In this document: positions 35,939 to 44,292 of the stretch, in pieces
Position numbering within the stretch: the stretch's first letter is position 1
How the letters are laid out: every line of letters starts with the position of its first letter
Source of the DNA: JAGTVG01 sp963699805
GTDB taxonomy: Bacteria > Bacteroidota > Bacteroidia > Cytophagales > Cyclobacteriaceae
DNA: 64,000 nt
Direction of reading: 5' to 3'
Assembly (NCBI GenBank): GCA_963699805.1
Contig: CAVOVH010000008.1
Location: 186,001-250,000 of the forward strand
Notes under the pieces: generated by a model
Database searches by the model: none
The model's input: only the letters and a program-made list of their open reading frames with translations
Told to the model about the DNA's origin: nothing
Translations under genes and position numbers: made by a program

Positions 35939-37114
35939 ATGAAACAAGTTTATCACCTGCTCCTTCCCGTCTTTTTTGTCTCATTCTTTTCCTGTTCTTC
36001 CCCCGATATCAAACTCAGTAGCGATTTTGATCACGGGAGCCTGGGCAAAATGGAAGAGATCAGTCCGGGGTATTTCCAGGGAAATACAAAACACTGGATC
36101 AAGCGCGACAGCATCGGTGACCAGTATTATTGGTTTTATTTCAAGGCGGATCATGTAAAAGATCGTATCCTGACCATGGCATTGAATGATCTGATTGGAG
36201 TCTATCGGGGAGATCCACACCTGGTATATACAGATTATACGGAACCTGTCTATAGCTACGACCAGGAAAATTGGCAGCGGATCACCGAGGTCGATTATGA
36301 CAGTGCATCACATTCTTTCGTGTTTACCCAGGCTTTTGATCAAAATCCGGTATGGATTGCCTACGCACATCCATTCCCTTTTTCCAGGCTGTTACAACTG
36401 ATGGCCAGAATTAGTGACCGGGAATACGCAACCGTTCAAAACCTGTCAACAACAGCGGAAGGAAGAGAGATCCGGATGGTATCTATCACCGACCCTGATG
36501 TACCGGATGAAGGCAAGAAGAACATACTGATCATGGCCATGCAGCATGCCGGGGAAGATGCTGGAGGCTATCTGTTGGAAGGATTGATCGATTTTCTCCT
36601 TTCGGAAGATCCGGAGGCACAACAGGCACGGGAAAACTTTATATATCACATCATTCCCATGATGAATCCCGATGGTATTTTTAATGGAATTACCCGGTAC
36701 AATTCCGCCATGGAAGACCTGAATAATATCTGGCTGGATAATAACAAAGCCCAGCCGGAAGTGAACGGGGTGAAAGTATGGGTGGATCAATGGCTTGCCG
36801 CCGGGAAAAAGATCGACCTGTTTATCGACGTTCACAATCACAGCCAGTTCCATACCTATCATGTATTTATTTTCCAGGATCATAGTCTGGACAGCCTCAT
36901 GACAGCCATGGAATCCTATTGGCCGGTCCGCATCTGGCATTCTGAATTCGAAGGATCCTCCTGTGCCTGGTTTTTCCGCCAGGGAATTCCTTCGGGGACC
37001 ATCGAACTTTCCCAATCCCGGATTGGCGAAGGACCCTACCTGACCATCGACGATTATTTCCATTACGGAGAAGGAACGGTTATGGGAATATCGGATTATT
37101 TTCGAGATGAATAA
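35939..37114 (+). CDS. M14 family zinc carboxypeptidase, lipoprotein
   Basis: A 391-residue lipoprotein (SFFSC, Cys19). An N-terminal beta-rich domain (about 25-145) of the type preceding cytosolic-carboxypeptidase-like M14 domains leads into the catalytic domain. Zinc ligands are His203 and Glu206 in MQHAGEDAGG and His299 in FIDVHNH. MNPDGIFNG and a late Glu in SGTIELSQ complete the M14 pattern. It removes C-terminal residues or trims peptides in the periplasm; the exact specificity is not readable. Monocistronic. Confidence 0.87.
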   Translation: MKQVYHLLLPVFFVSFFSCSSPDIKLSSDFDHGSLGKMEEISPGYFQGNTKHWIKRDSIGDQYYWFYFKADHVKDRILTMALNDLIGVYRGDPHLVYTDYTEPVYSYDQENWQRITEVDYDSASHSFVFTQAFDQNPVWIAYAHPFPFSRLLQLMARISDREYATVQNLSTTAEGREIRMVSITDPDVPDEGKKNILIMAMQHAGEDAGGYLLEGLIDFLLSEDPEAQQARENFIYHIIPMMNPDGIFNGITRYNSAMEDLNNIWLDNNKAQPEVNGVKVWVDQWLAAGKKIDLFIDVHNHSQFHTYHVFIFQDHSLDSLMTAMESYWPVRIWHSEFEGSSCAWFFRQGIPSGTIELSQSRIGEGPYLTIDDYFHYGEGTVMGISDYFRDE

Positions 37115-37245
37115 TTGACTTGGGGGAATAGCCTGAAAAACGGTCTATCATCAAGTTTATAATAACCGTGCGTAAAAATTATCGGGTAAAGATGAAAAAC
37201 AAATCATACAGGTTTTCGTTCTGATGGTGAATTCTTTAAAATGCT

Positions 37246-37734
37246 TCACTTCCCGGGGGCAAAACGTTGATTACTAACTGGTGGACTGGCAGGAATGATG
37301 ATCACATTGAATCCATGATCGGTTGTGCGGTGGCAGGCATTGCAGGTATTGGTAAGAAAGTGAAAACCCGATTCAAATAACCCGGTGTTCTGCTGTTTTA
37401 TGGCAGTGTTCAGGCTGTCAATAGCTGGAATGATCATGCCAATGGATTTGACTTCCGGCCGGTCCATATTGAATTTTTGAATATCTTCTACGGCTTCCTG
37501 AATCTCCTTGATTTCGAAATCAGCGAGTTCCCAATTCTGGTTAGTCCCGGCAAACCATAATTTGGCATGATGCCCCTGAATGCCGCTCATGAACTCTCCC
37601 AGGCCTGGGGTGTAAGTATCCGCCAATTGATGCCGGAGACTGTCAATCTCGGCCTGTAATAGATGTGAATTCCTTTCTTGCTGATTACAGGTGGCAATCA
37701 AGAACATTAACAAAAATAAAAGTATATTTTTCAT
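37246..37734 (-). CDS. Small lipoprotein with one c-type heme motif
   Basis: A 162-residue lipoprotein (LIATC, Cys16). A helical body with heptad-like repeats is followed by CNACH at 131-135, a single covalent heme site near the C-terminus. This arrangement, a four-helix bundle with a C-terminal CxxCH, is that of class II or c556-like cytochromes. It is probably an electron carrier on the periplasmic side. The start at 37734 is chosen over an upstream ATG that would overlap the antiporter gene and add 33 residues of shadow sequence. Confidence 0.72.
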   Translation of the reverse strand: MKNILLFLLMFLIATCNQQERNSHLLQAEIDSLRHQLADTYTPGLGEFMSGIQGHHAKLWFAGTNQNWELADFEIKEIQEAVEDIQKFNMDRPEVKSIGMIIPAIDSLNTAIKQQNTGLFESGFHFLTNTCNACHRTTDHGFNVIIIPASPPVSNQRFAPGK

Positions 37735-37792
37735 TTGAGCAAGGTATAATTTACTCAAAAATAGAATGGAAAACAAAACCGTCAGCAAAAAC

Positions 37793-39652
37793 TTATTTCT
37801 CCAGGATCTTCCTGAATTCAGCCAAAGCCACACTATTCCCGATCACCGTAATAATGTCTCCAAGCAATAAATGCGTATTCCCATGGGGTATAAAAATCTC
37901 TCCCCCGCGACGCTGCATGACCAGTGAGCCGGATGGTGGGAATGCCAGCTCCTTGACCTGCTTACGATGGATCTCTTTCCGGCTAATCTGGATCTCCTCA
38001 ATACGATAGACATCAAAACTGACCGATAGGGAAGCCAATGAGTCCGGACGAAGGATCATATCTTCCACATGATTGGCGAGGATCAAATTCTTGTCAACAA
38101 GCCTGGTCTCGCTTTGCGGATCGATCATATCCTGTGAGGTGGAATATTTGCGCGTAATAATTCTGCTGTGATTGAGTTGGTTTTTAATATAACGGGTCAA
38201 CTCAAGGTTCAGATATTTTGACTCGGTCAATACCACCACCAGGTCGGCTGTACGCAGATCAAGCGAATCAAGAACGGAAGTATCGAGTTTCTCCACCTGC
38301 CTGAAATGGATATTTTTCTGTTCAAATTCCGGTATGATCTCCTTATTCTGTAAAATAGTAAGACACGAAACATTGTGCATACCAAATCTTTCTGCCAGGA
38401 ACAAACTGGCCCGGCTACCCCCAATTAATAAAAATTGATAAACGTGCTCTTCCTTACGGTTAATTAATTTATACGCCATGGGTGATATCAAACTGGCCAG
38501 AATGGAAGCGGAAACGATCCCCGCGTTATCTGCAGAAGTAATGATGCCCAGCGAAAGTCCGATCTGGGCGGTGGCAATCGTTAAACCAAGACGGGCTGTC
38601 AAAAGAATTCCGCCAGCCATGGCTTTTTTAAAACCAAATATTCTAACCATGAACAGAGCAGGGATCACCTGGGTCAGGAAAAATCCAGCTGTCAGTGTAA
38701 GAACAAATGGTACAGAGGCCCTGAGATAACTCAATGCAGAAAGATCAAGGTTTACGCCTACCATGATGAAGAATATCGGTATAAAAAAACCATAACTCAT
38801 CCCATCCAGTTTAAAAAGAAGGGCTGAACGTTCCTTATTGACAAACAAACTGAGCATTACCCCGGCAAAAAAGGCACCCATCACCAACTCAACATTGATC
38901 ATATGGGCAATGATCACGAAAAACAGTAGCAAGGCTACCGTTCCCCGCAACCTGATCTGACTGGCAGCATGTTCAAGACGGTAGAGAAGTTTTTGAAAAG
39001 TCCGAACCCTAACCAGACGTTTGCCTAAATAATAGATTAAGATAAAGACGAAAAAAATGACCATAAAAAGTAATATCTCTACCTGAAAACCATATTTCAA
39101 TATACCTGAATAGATGGAAATGAGAATGATGCTCATGATGGTGGCAATGGCACCTTCCATTAACAGGATCTGCCCGAATTTGCGCGTAAGTTCTCCATCG
39201 GCCTTCAGGATAGGGACGGTGATGCTCAGGGCCACCGTGGGCATCAGCAGGATGAAAAAAACGATGTCCGTATTAAAAAATTCATAAAGAAACCAAGCCG
39301 ACGGAATGGATAATGATAAAGCACCCGCATAAATAAAAATAGCCAATAACAACGAGTTACTCACCAGATCGATCATTCTTATTTTCGTACGGGGCAGGGA
39401 AGAAATGATTTTATCAACGTCGATCTCGAGTCCTGCCAGAAAGATCAGGATTAAGAATCCCGTACTTGCAAGAAAATCCATATAGGGGGTTTCTTTAACC
39501 AGATCTAAAACAAAAGGTCCGATCAGCACACCCATGATGATTTCGACGATCACTGCAGGAACTTTGGAAATCTCAAGCCATGACAGGAATAACGGTACAA
39601 TCCAGGCAACGATGAAGATGATAAACAGGGGCAAATAGTTGATAATATCCAT
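37793..39652 (-). CDS. Monovalent cation:proton antiporter 2 (CPA2) with TrkA-type C-terminus
   Basis: A 619-residue protein. Residues 1-380 form about 12 membrane helices of the Na+/H+ exchanger fold, with GLEIDVDKI early and LLTARLGLTIATAQIG near 350. A soluble part of about 235 residues follows: a Rossmann-like TrkA-N region (FLLIGGSRASLFL) and a TrkA-C-like end (PHGNTHLLLGDIITVIG). CPA2 members exchange K+ or Na+ for protons. The start MDIINYLPL (39652) is preferred over an ATG 12 codons upstream. The heme-lipoprotein gene lies 58 bases downstream and may share the transcript. Confidence 0.88.
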   Translation of the reverse strand: MDIINYLPLFIIFIVAWIVPLFLSWLEISKVPAVIVEIIMGVLIGPFVLDLVKETPYMDFLASTGFLILIFLAGLEIDVDKIISSLPRTKIRMIDLVSNSLLLAIFIYAGALSLSIPSAWFLYEFFNTDIVFFILLMPTVALSITVPILKADGELTRKFGQILLMEGAIATIMSIILISIYSGILKYGFQVEILLFMVIFFVFILIYYLGKRLVRVRTFQKLLYRLEHAASQIRLRGTVALLLFFVIIAHMINVELVMGAFFAGVMLSLFVNKERSALLFKLDGMSYGFFIPIFFIMVGVNLDLSALSYLRASVPFVLTLTAGFFLTQVIPALFMVRIFGFKKAMAGGILLTARLGLTIATAQIGLSLGIITSADNAGIVSASILASLISPMAYKLINRKEEHVYQFLLIGGSRASLFLAERFGMHNVSCLTILQNKEIIPEFEQKNIHFRQVEKLDTSVLDSLDLRTADLVVVLTESKYLNLELTRYIKNQLNHSRIITRKYSTSQDMIDPQSETRLVDKNLILANHVEDMILRPDSLASLSVSFDVYRIEEIQISRKEIHRKQVKELAFPPSGSLVMQRRGGEIFIPHGNTHLLLGDIITVIGNSVALAEFRKILEK

Positions 39653-39688
39653 GAGGAAAAACCTTGATTGTAACCATAATGATGACAA

Positions 39689-40182
39689 AATAGTAAAAAA
39701 AAATCAGATTAAGAACTCGCGGATGAAATCAAATAAGAGAATCTGAGGCACTTCAGGTCCCATGTTCAGTATGGCAATCACAAATTGCCTGCTCTGCTGG
39801 ATTAACCGCTGTGTATATCCAGTATTGGGTGAGGATACGGCAAAGTGTGGAGGATTCATGGAGCATTTCATATTTCAGTCAGCGATCATCCCGCCCGGCT
39901 TCCCCACTGGTCCAAAAGAACTACAAAAAGAACCTGATGAGCATGAGCTGATTACCACGAAAATGGTTCGTAGTAGACCAGGTAAAATCAATAAAATGAA
40001 CAGCAGGCAGTGGATCATAATGTCTTTTGAAGCTTAAAATGAATAGTCTGATTTAACCATTAAGTCCTGCAAATAATTCTCAAAATAAAAATAATGGTCT
40101 ATTTTTAACTGTTAAATTTTTAAAGGTTTTCCGGAATATTTTTTTACTTATTGGAATACCCATCTGACCTAAAATAACGAAA
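39689..40182. other. Intergenic region without a convincing gene
   Basis: Divergent promoters for the antiporter and serine-hydrolase genes must lie here. A 91-codon plus-strand frame (39762-40037) shows no signal, family or ribosome site and is not called. The last 100 bases are very AT-rich. Confidence 0.5.
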
Positions 40183-41691
40183 ATGAAAAGAATGATGCGA
40201 ATCCTGCTGTTTTTTCAAATACTGATATTTATTGGATGTAACGCACCGGTAAGCGATAAGGAAACGGCACAACCAGTAACGCCGGAATCACTTGGGATCT
40301 CTTCGGAGGCTATACTGAGTTTTATTGAGGCAGCAGAAGGAGAAAGAAAGGATGAGCTGCACAGTTTTGTCCTGATGCGGCATGGGAAGGTGGCCGCTCA
40401 GGGGTGGTGGGCTCCTTATAATCCGGAAAGTCCGCATATGCTTTACTCCCTGAGTAAAAGTTTTACCTCCACCGCCATCGGTCTCGCACAAGCCGAAGGG
40501 CTTATCAACATCGATGATCCTGTGATCTCCTTTTTCCCTGATGAAACACCAGAAAATCCTTCCGACAATCTGACTGCCATGCGCATACGGGATTTGCTGA
40601 AAATGAATTCCGGCCATAATGAGGATGCCACAGGAAGGATGCAGCAGGATAAGGAGAGTTGGGTAAAGGGATTCCTGGCACTCCCTGTGGAGCATAAACC
40701 CGGAACCCACTTTGTGTATAACAGCGGCGCCACTTTTATGCTTTCTGCGATCATCCAGAAAGTGAGCGGGAAAACCGTTCTGGATTATTTGACTCCAAGG
40801 CTTTTTGAACCGCTTGGCATCGAGCATCCAAGCTGGGAAAGCAATATGAATGGGATCAACATGGGTGGCTGGGGTCTGAAAGTACGGACACAGGATATTG
40901 CCAACTTCGGTCAACTGTATCTCCAGGAAGGAAAATGGAAAGACCAGCAACTGATTCCGGCCGAATGGGTAAAGGAAGCGACTTCCTATCAGACCTCCAA
41001 CGGCAGCAATCCACTGAGCGACTGGGAACAGGGGTATGGATATCAGTTCTGGCGTTGCCGGCACAACCTTTACCGGGGAGATGGCGCATTCGGACAATAT
41101 TGTATAGTAATGCCAGAACAGGATGCCGTAATGGCCATCACATCAGGGACCAATGACATGCAGGCCATTATGACCCTGGTATGGGATCATCTGCTGCCGG
41201 CCATGCAAGCCCAACCAATGAAAGAAAATGAAACTGCCTATGATAGCCTCCAGGATAAATTGGCATCCCTTTCCTTATCCATTGTAAATGGGGAGGACAC
41301 TTCACCCATTGCAGAATCCATATCCGGCCGGACATTTTCCCTGCAGCCGAATAAGGAAGAAATAAATGAATTGACATTTCACCTTTCGGGAGATGAAAAA
41401 TCCATCACGATTAAGAATGAGGATGGGACCTTTACCATGCCGGTCGGCACAGGTGTATTGAAAAATGGATCTTTTGATTTGCCCATGCTGGGTGAACATT
41501 TGGTTTCCAGCTCTGGTGCCTGGATTTCTCCGGATGTCTTTCAGTTAAGAACCTATTTGTATGAAACCCCCTATTATTTCGATTACAAATTCACCTTTGG
41601 CAAAGATGAAGTGATCATTGACCAGGCGATGAATGTTTCATTTGGGCAAGCTGGTTTACCTCCTATAATAGGTAAATTGCGTGTAAATTGA
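40183..41691 (+). CDS. Serine hydrolase of the beta-lactamase/PBP-like family, lipoprotein
   Basis: A 502-residue lipoprotein (FIGC, Cys19). Catalytic motifs of class C-type serine hydrolases are present: SLSK at 89-92 (Ser89, Lys92) and YNSG at 179-182. The third motif may be in GAFGQYCIVMP. A separate C-terminal beta domain (about 375-500) follows. The family covers esterases, D-aminopeptidases and transpeptidase relatives as well as true beta-lactamases, so antibiotic resistance should not be assumed. Monocistronic, convergent with the sigma-factor operon. Confidence 0.85.
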   Translation: MKRMMRILLFFQILIFIGCNAPVSDKETAQPVTPESLGISSEAILSFIEAAEGERKDELHSFVLMRHGKVAAQGWWAPYNPESPHMLYSLSKSFTSTAIGLAQAEGLINIDDPVISFFPDETPENPSDNLTAMRIRDLLKMNSGHNEDATGRMQQDKESWVKGFLALPVEHKPGTHFVYNSGATFMLSAIIQKVSGKTVLDYLTPRLFEPLGIEHPSWESNMNGINMGGWGLKVRTQDIANFGQLYLQEGKWKDQQLIPAEWVKEATSYQTSNGSNPLSDWEQGYGYQFWRCRHNLYRGDGAFGQYCIVMPEQDAVMAITSGTNDMQAIMTLVWDHLLPAMQAQPMKENETAYDSLQDKLASLSLSIVNGEDTSPIAESISGRTFSLQPNKEEINELTFHLSGDEKSITIKNEDGTFTMPVGTGVLKNGSFDLPMLGEHLVSSSGAWISPDVFQLRTYLYETPYYFDYKFTFGKDEVIIDQAMNVSFGQAGLPPIIGKLRVN

Positions 41692-41787
41692 TTATAGCGT
41701 TCTGCCGGGTAAGAATATTCGTATTTACAGACTCCGGAACATGTCCTGGGATGTTCTGGTTCTGGTTACGGCTTCGGAATTGATTTC

Positions 41788-41854
41788 TTCCCGGATTTGA
41801 CCCGGGATCCTTCCCGGACCCGTTCCGGGATCTCCTTTATTTATTACGGGATCC
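41788..41854. repeat. Imperfect tandem repeat of about 23 bp, GC-rich
   Basis: Units at 41788-41810, 41811-41833 and 41834-41854 share a shape of TTCCCGGA...CGGGATCC. They sit in the gap between convergent genes and stand out by GC content from the AT-rich flanks. The CCCGGG and TCCGGGA cores can also pair with each other. Confidence 0.5.
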
Positions 41855-41933
41855 GTCCTGGAACCTTGGCCCGACCCATATAACACCCGAAATCTATTTC
41901 CTTTTTAACCCTTCATCTCGTAAACCCTTAATC

Positions 41934-42548
41934 TTATATTTCATCTTTCTCAAAATCCCTGATTTCCCTGAGAAATGAAAGTGCTTTCTCCACATTCCTG
42001 TCCGGGAACCTTCTCAAAAAGTACACGACGATCAATGCAATAATAAAACTGACAGCAACATAATAATAAAGCCAGTTCCCTAGGACGTAAACATCAAAAT
42101 CAAATATGGCTTTTACGATTATGATCAGGAATGGGGCGGAAAAGAGGGGAATGATGACGTACAACATCTTTATATAGATAGCCTGGTAATATCTTACCTT
42201 TTCAATGATCCTTTGTGTCTGTAATACGGAAGATCTCACATTGATCCGGTAAAATAATTTCAACATATAAATATTGAATCCCAGTCCGTATATCATTAAG
42301 CAGATCAGGACAACCGCTGGAGCCGAAAATTTCAGTATTGAAAAATAATCTATAAAGAACCCCATCAGATATATCAGGAACAAGGCATTTACTGAGATTT
42401 CGATGAACTGTGTCCATTTGAATTCACCCAGCATCGAACGTATTTTATTTACACTCACCTCCTTGAATAAAGTTTGATTGATTTTTATTTTTTTCCCCAG
42501 CGCCTGATCGGCACTGTTCCAGATGGTCACTAATTCTTGCAAATCCAT
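41934..42548 (-). CDS. Membrane protein paired with an ECF sigma factor
   Basis: A 204-residue protein with a cytoplasmic N-terminus of about 45 residues and four membrane helices (about 48-70, 75-98, 125-147 and 158-180). No anti-sigma zinc motif (HxxxCxxC) is visible. It starts 4 bases after the sigma-factor stop, the usual place for an anti-sigma factor, so a regulatory role is inferred from position only. Confidence 0.7.
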   Translation of the reverse strand: MDLQELVTIWNSADQALGKKIKINQTLFKEVSVNKIRSMLGEFKWTQFIEISVNALFLIYLMGFFIDYFSILKFSAPAVVLICLMIYGLGFNIYMLKLFYRINVRSSVLQTQRIIEKVRYYQAIYIKMLYVIIPLFSAPFLIIIVKAIFDFDVYVLGNWLYYYVAVSFIIALIVVYFLRRFPDRNVEKALSFLREIRDFEKDEI

Positions 42549-42552
42549 AATT

Positions 42553-43056
42553 TTAATTATTTTGTGTTTGATATTTTGAACTCAATTTATTCTTGATCCG
42601 GTTGATCCTAGTTGAAATATTGGTCGTACTGGTACCCATGATGTCTGCCATTTCTCTTTGATTTTTCCCCTCCAGGTACAGGATCATGACTGCTTTTTCC
42701 AGGGGATTCAACAGGTCGATGAGGTTATACAACTCATCCAGCTGATCATTCCTGCAGCTGCCATGATCCGAAAATTCGACTGCCTGTATATAATTCTCCT
42801 CTGTTTTTTTCCTTGACTTTTCCTTCCGGTAATAAGAAATGGATACATTCAAAGCAATTCGGTAAATCCAGGTGGAAAGGGCATATTTATTATCATATTT
42901 TGGAAATGCCTTCCAGAGCTGAAGGACGATTTCCTGTACCAGATCTTTTCTTTCTTCCGGATCCCGGCAATAGGAATTTGCTATTTTATATATCAGTTTT
43001 TTATGGCTTTCCAGGATCTCTGTGAAAAAATTTTCCGGTGATACAATCTGTTCCAA
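42553..43056 (-). CDS. ECF RNA polymerase sigma factor
   Basis: A 167-residue sigma-70 family protein. Region 2 spans about 15-85, with DLVQEIVLQLWKAF (2.2) and YALSTWIYRIALNVSISYYRK (2.3-2.4, here split by one residue for length). Region 4 lies at about 105-160: LNPLEKAVMILYLEGKNQRE and the recognition helix TSTTNISTRINRIKNKL. It redirects RNA polymerase to a stress or surface regulon. The gene is co-transcribed with the downstream membrane protein. The target promoters are not evident in the window. Confidence 0.92.
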   Translation of the reverse strand: MEQIVSPENFFTEILESHKKLIYKIANSYCRDPEERKDLVQEIVLQLWKAFPKYDNKYALSTWIYRIALNVSISYYRKEKSRKKTEENYIQAVEFSDHGSCRNDQLDELYNLIDLLNPLEKAVMILYLEGKNQREMADIMGTSTTNISTRINRIKNKLSSKYQTQNN

Positions 43057-43327
43057 TTGATAAATATTTTTTACCCTATTATTCGCAATTAACTAAAATT
43101 TGTCACAGAAACCGGGATTTTTTTTCATTCTGAATGAGGGATTTCAAGGATAATTCCTTGATGGATTAAAGGAAGGCAAATGAGATTTCAAATAATAAAG
43201 CAGGAACTCAATAAGTTTTTTACAGATTAGTTTGATTCCTTTCCTCCCATTAATAACCTAATATTCCAGGAAAGCAAACAAATCCTACTCGTATCGACAG
43301 ATTAGGAACTAATCAAACTAATAAAAA
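43057..43327. other. Upstream region of the sigma-factor operon
   Basis: AT-rich, 271 bases, no reading frame. It should contain the sigma-operon promoter on the minus strand. No terminator for the cyclase gene is obvious. Confidence 0.4.
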
Positions 43328-44149
43328 TCACAAATCGACCCGGTACACCGCATAAGGTTCCGCAGAACCCTTGAATTTTTGTTCGCCCATTGTTCGAAAA
43401 GGAATGTTTTTCCCCATACACAGATCCTTGATGATCGCTGAAACCAGTACGGTATCGGGTTTTGCGAAATCACAAATCCGTTTTGCCAGTTGAACCGCTG
43501 CGCCAAAAAAATCATTGCCTTCCGTTACAGGTTTGCCTGCATGCATGCCGATCCGCACATGTAACGGAATTTCAGGATTTTCTTCCCGATAATCTTTCAA
43601 TCTTGACTGTATTTCCGGTGCACACCGGACCGCCTTTGAAGAGGAGATGAAACTGGCCATGATCCCATCCCCAGTATGCTTTACTTCATTCCCATGGTCC
43701 TTCTGCAAACAACTTCTGACGATCTTATTGTGAGCCCTGAGGATGGAAATGGCTGTCGTATCTCCATATTTCAACATAAGATCGGTAGAGAACACAATAT
43801 CCGTAAACATAAAATTCCGGATCGCTGAATCGATTTTACAATCCTGATGAATGGCACGTCCTATTGGTGATGTTTTTCCCTCACCCAGGATTAAGGCAAC
43901 GTAGGTCGGTTGAACTTCTATGATTTCGCAACCAACATTACCATCAGCATTCAGATTGACAGCCCTGCAAGCTTCCTCATTGGGTGCTTCGACTGGGCAG
44001 AAAACAGTGCCGGATTCTTCATTCATCGAGAATTTATGAATTTTAACACCAAATTGATCCTGGATTTTGACATCCAATAAGTGGGCGTATTCTGCATCCT
44101 TCATGGTTAATCCTTTAAGCCCTTTGTGTAAATCCATGTAAAAAGGCAT
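43328..44149 (-). CDS. DUF4242 domain fused to a class III adenylate/guanylate cyclase domain
   Basis: A 273-residue protein. Residues 1-82 are a DUF4242 domain (MPFYMDLHKG start, FCPVEAPNEEA and CEIIEV motifs). Residues 100-270 are a class III nucleotidyl cyclase domain: metal-binding Asp117 in MFTDIVFSTDL and Asp161 in KHTGDGIMASF, with HVRIGMHAGKP and FFGAAVQLAKRI following. Lys157 is consistent with ATP as substrate. No membrane segment is seen. The DUF4242 part, a small ferredoxin-like domain, could act as a sensor. Whether cAMP or cGMP is made, and for what receptor, is unknown. Confidence 0.82.
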   Translation of the reverse strand: MPFYMDLHKGLKGLTMKDAEYAHLLDVKIQDQFGVKIHKFSMNEESGTVFCPVEAPNEEACRAVNLNADGNVGCEIIEVQPTYVALILGEGKTSPIGRAIHQDCKIDSAIRNFMFTDIVFSTDLMLKYGDTTAISILRAHNKIVRSCLQKDHGNEVKHTGDGIMASFISSSKAVRCAPEIQSRLKDYREENPEIPLHVRIGMHAGKPVTEGNDFFGAAVQLAKRICDFAKPDTVLVSAIIKDLCMGKNIPFRTMGEQKFKGSAEPYAVYRVDL

Positions 44150-44292
44150 CTATGAACTTTTATTGGAATATATTTTTTTGGAGTAACCTATTCATTTAAA
44201 AAAATTATTTCATAAAACAATTTTTAATATGTTTACAATATGATATTTCTTCAAACTCATCATTGATGGAAAATCCTGATAATCTCCTGAAA

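Noticed and set aside
39762..40037. 91-codon plus-strand frame between the antiporter and the serine hydrolase
   Set aside because: Lacks a start context, signal or recognisable domain, and would occupy a promoter region.
40183..41691. True beta-lactamase conferring resistance
   Set aside because: The SxxK and YNS motifs are shared by esterases and peptidases, the protein is long with an extra C-terminal domain, and no regulator of AmpR type adjoins it.
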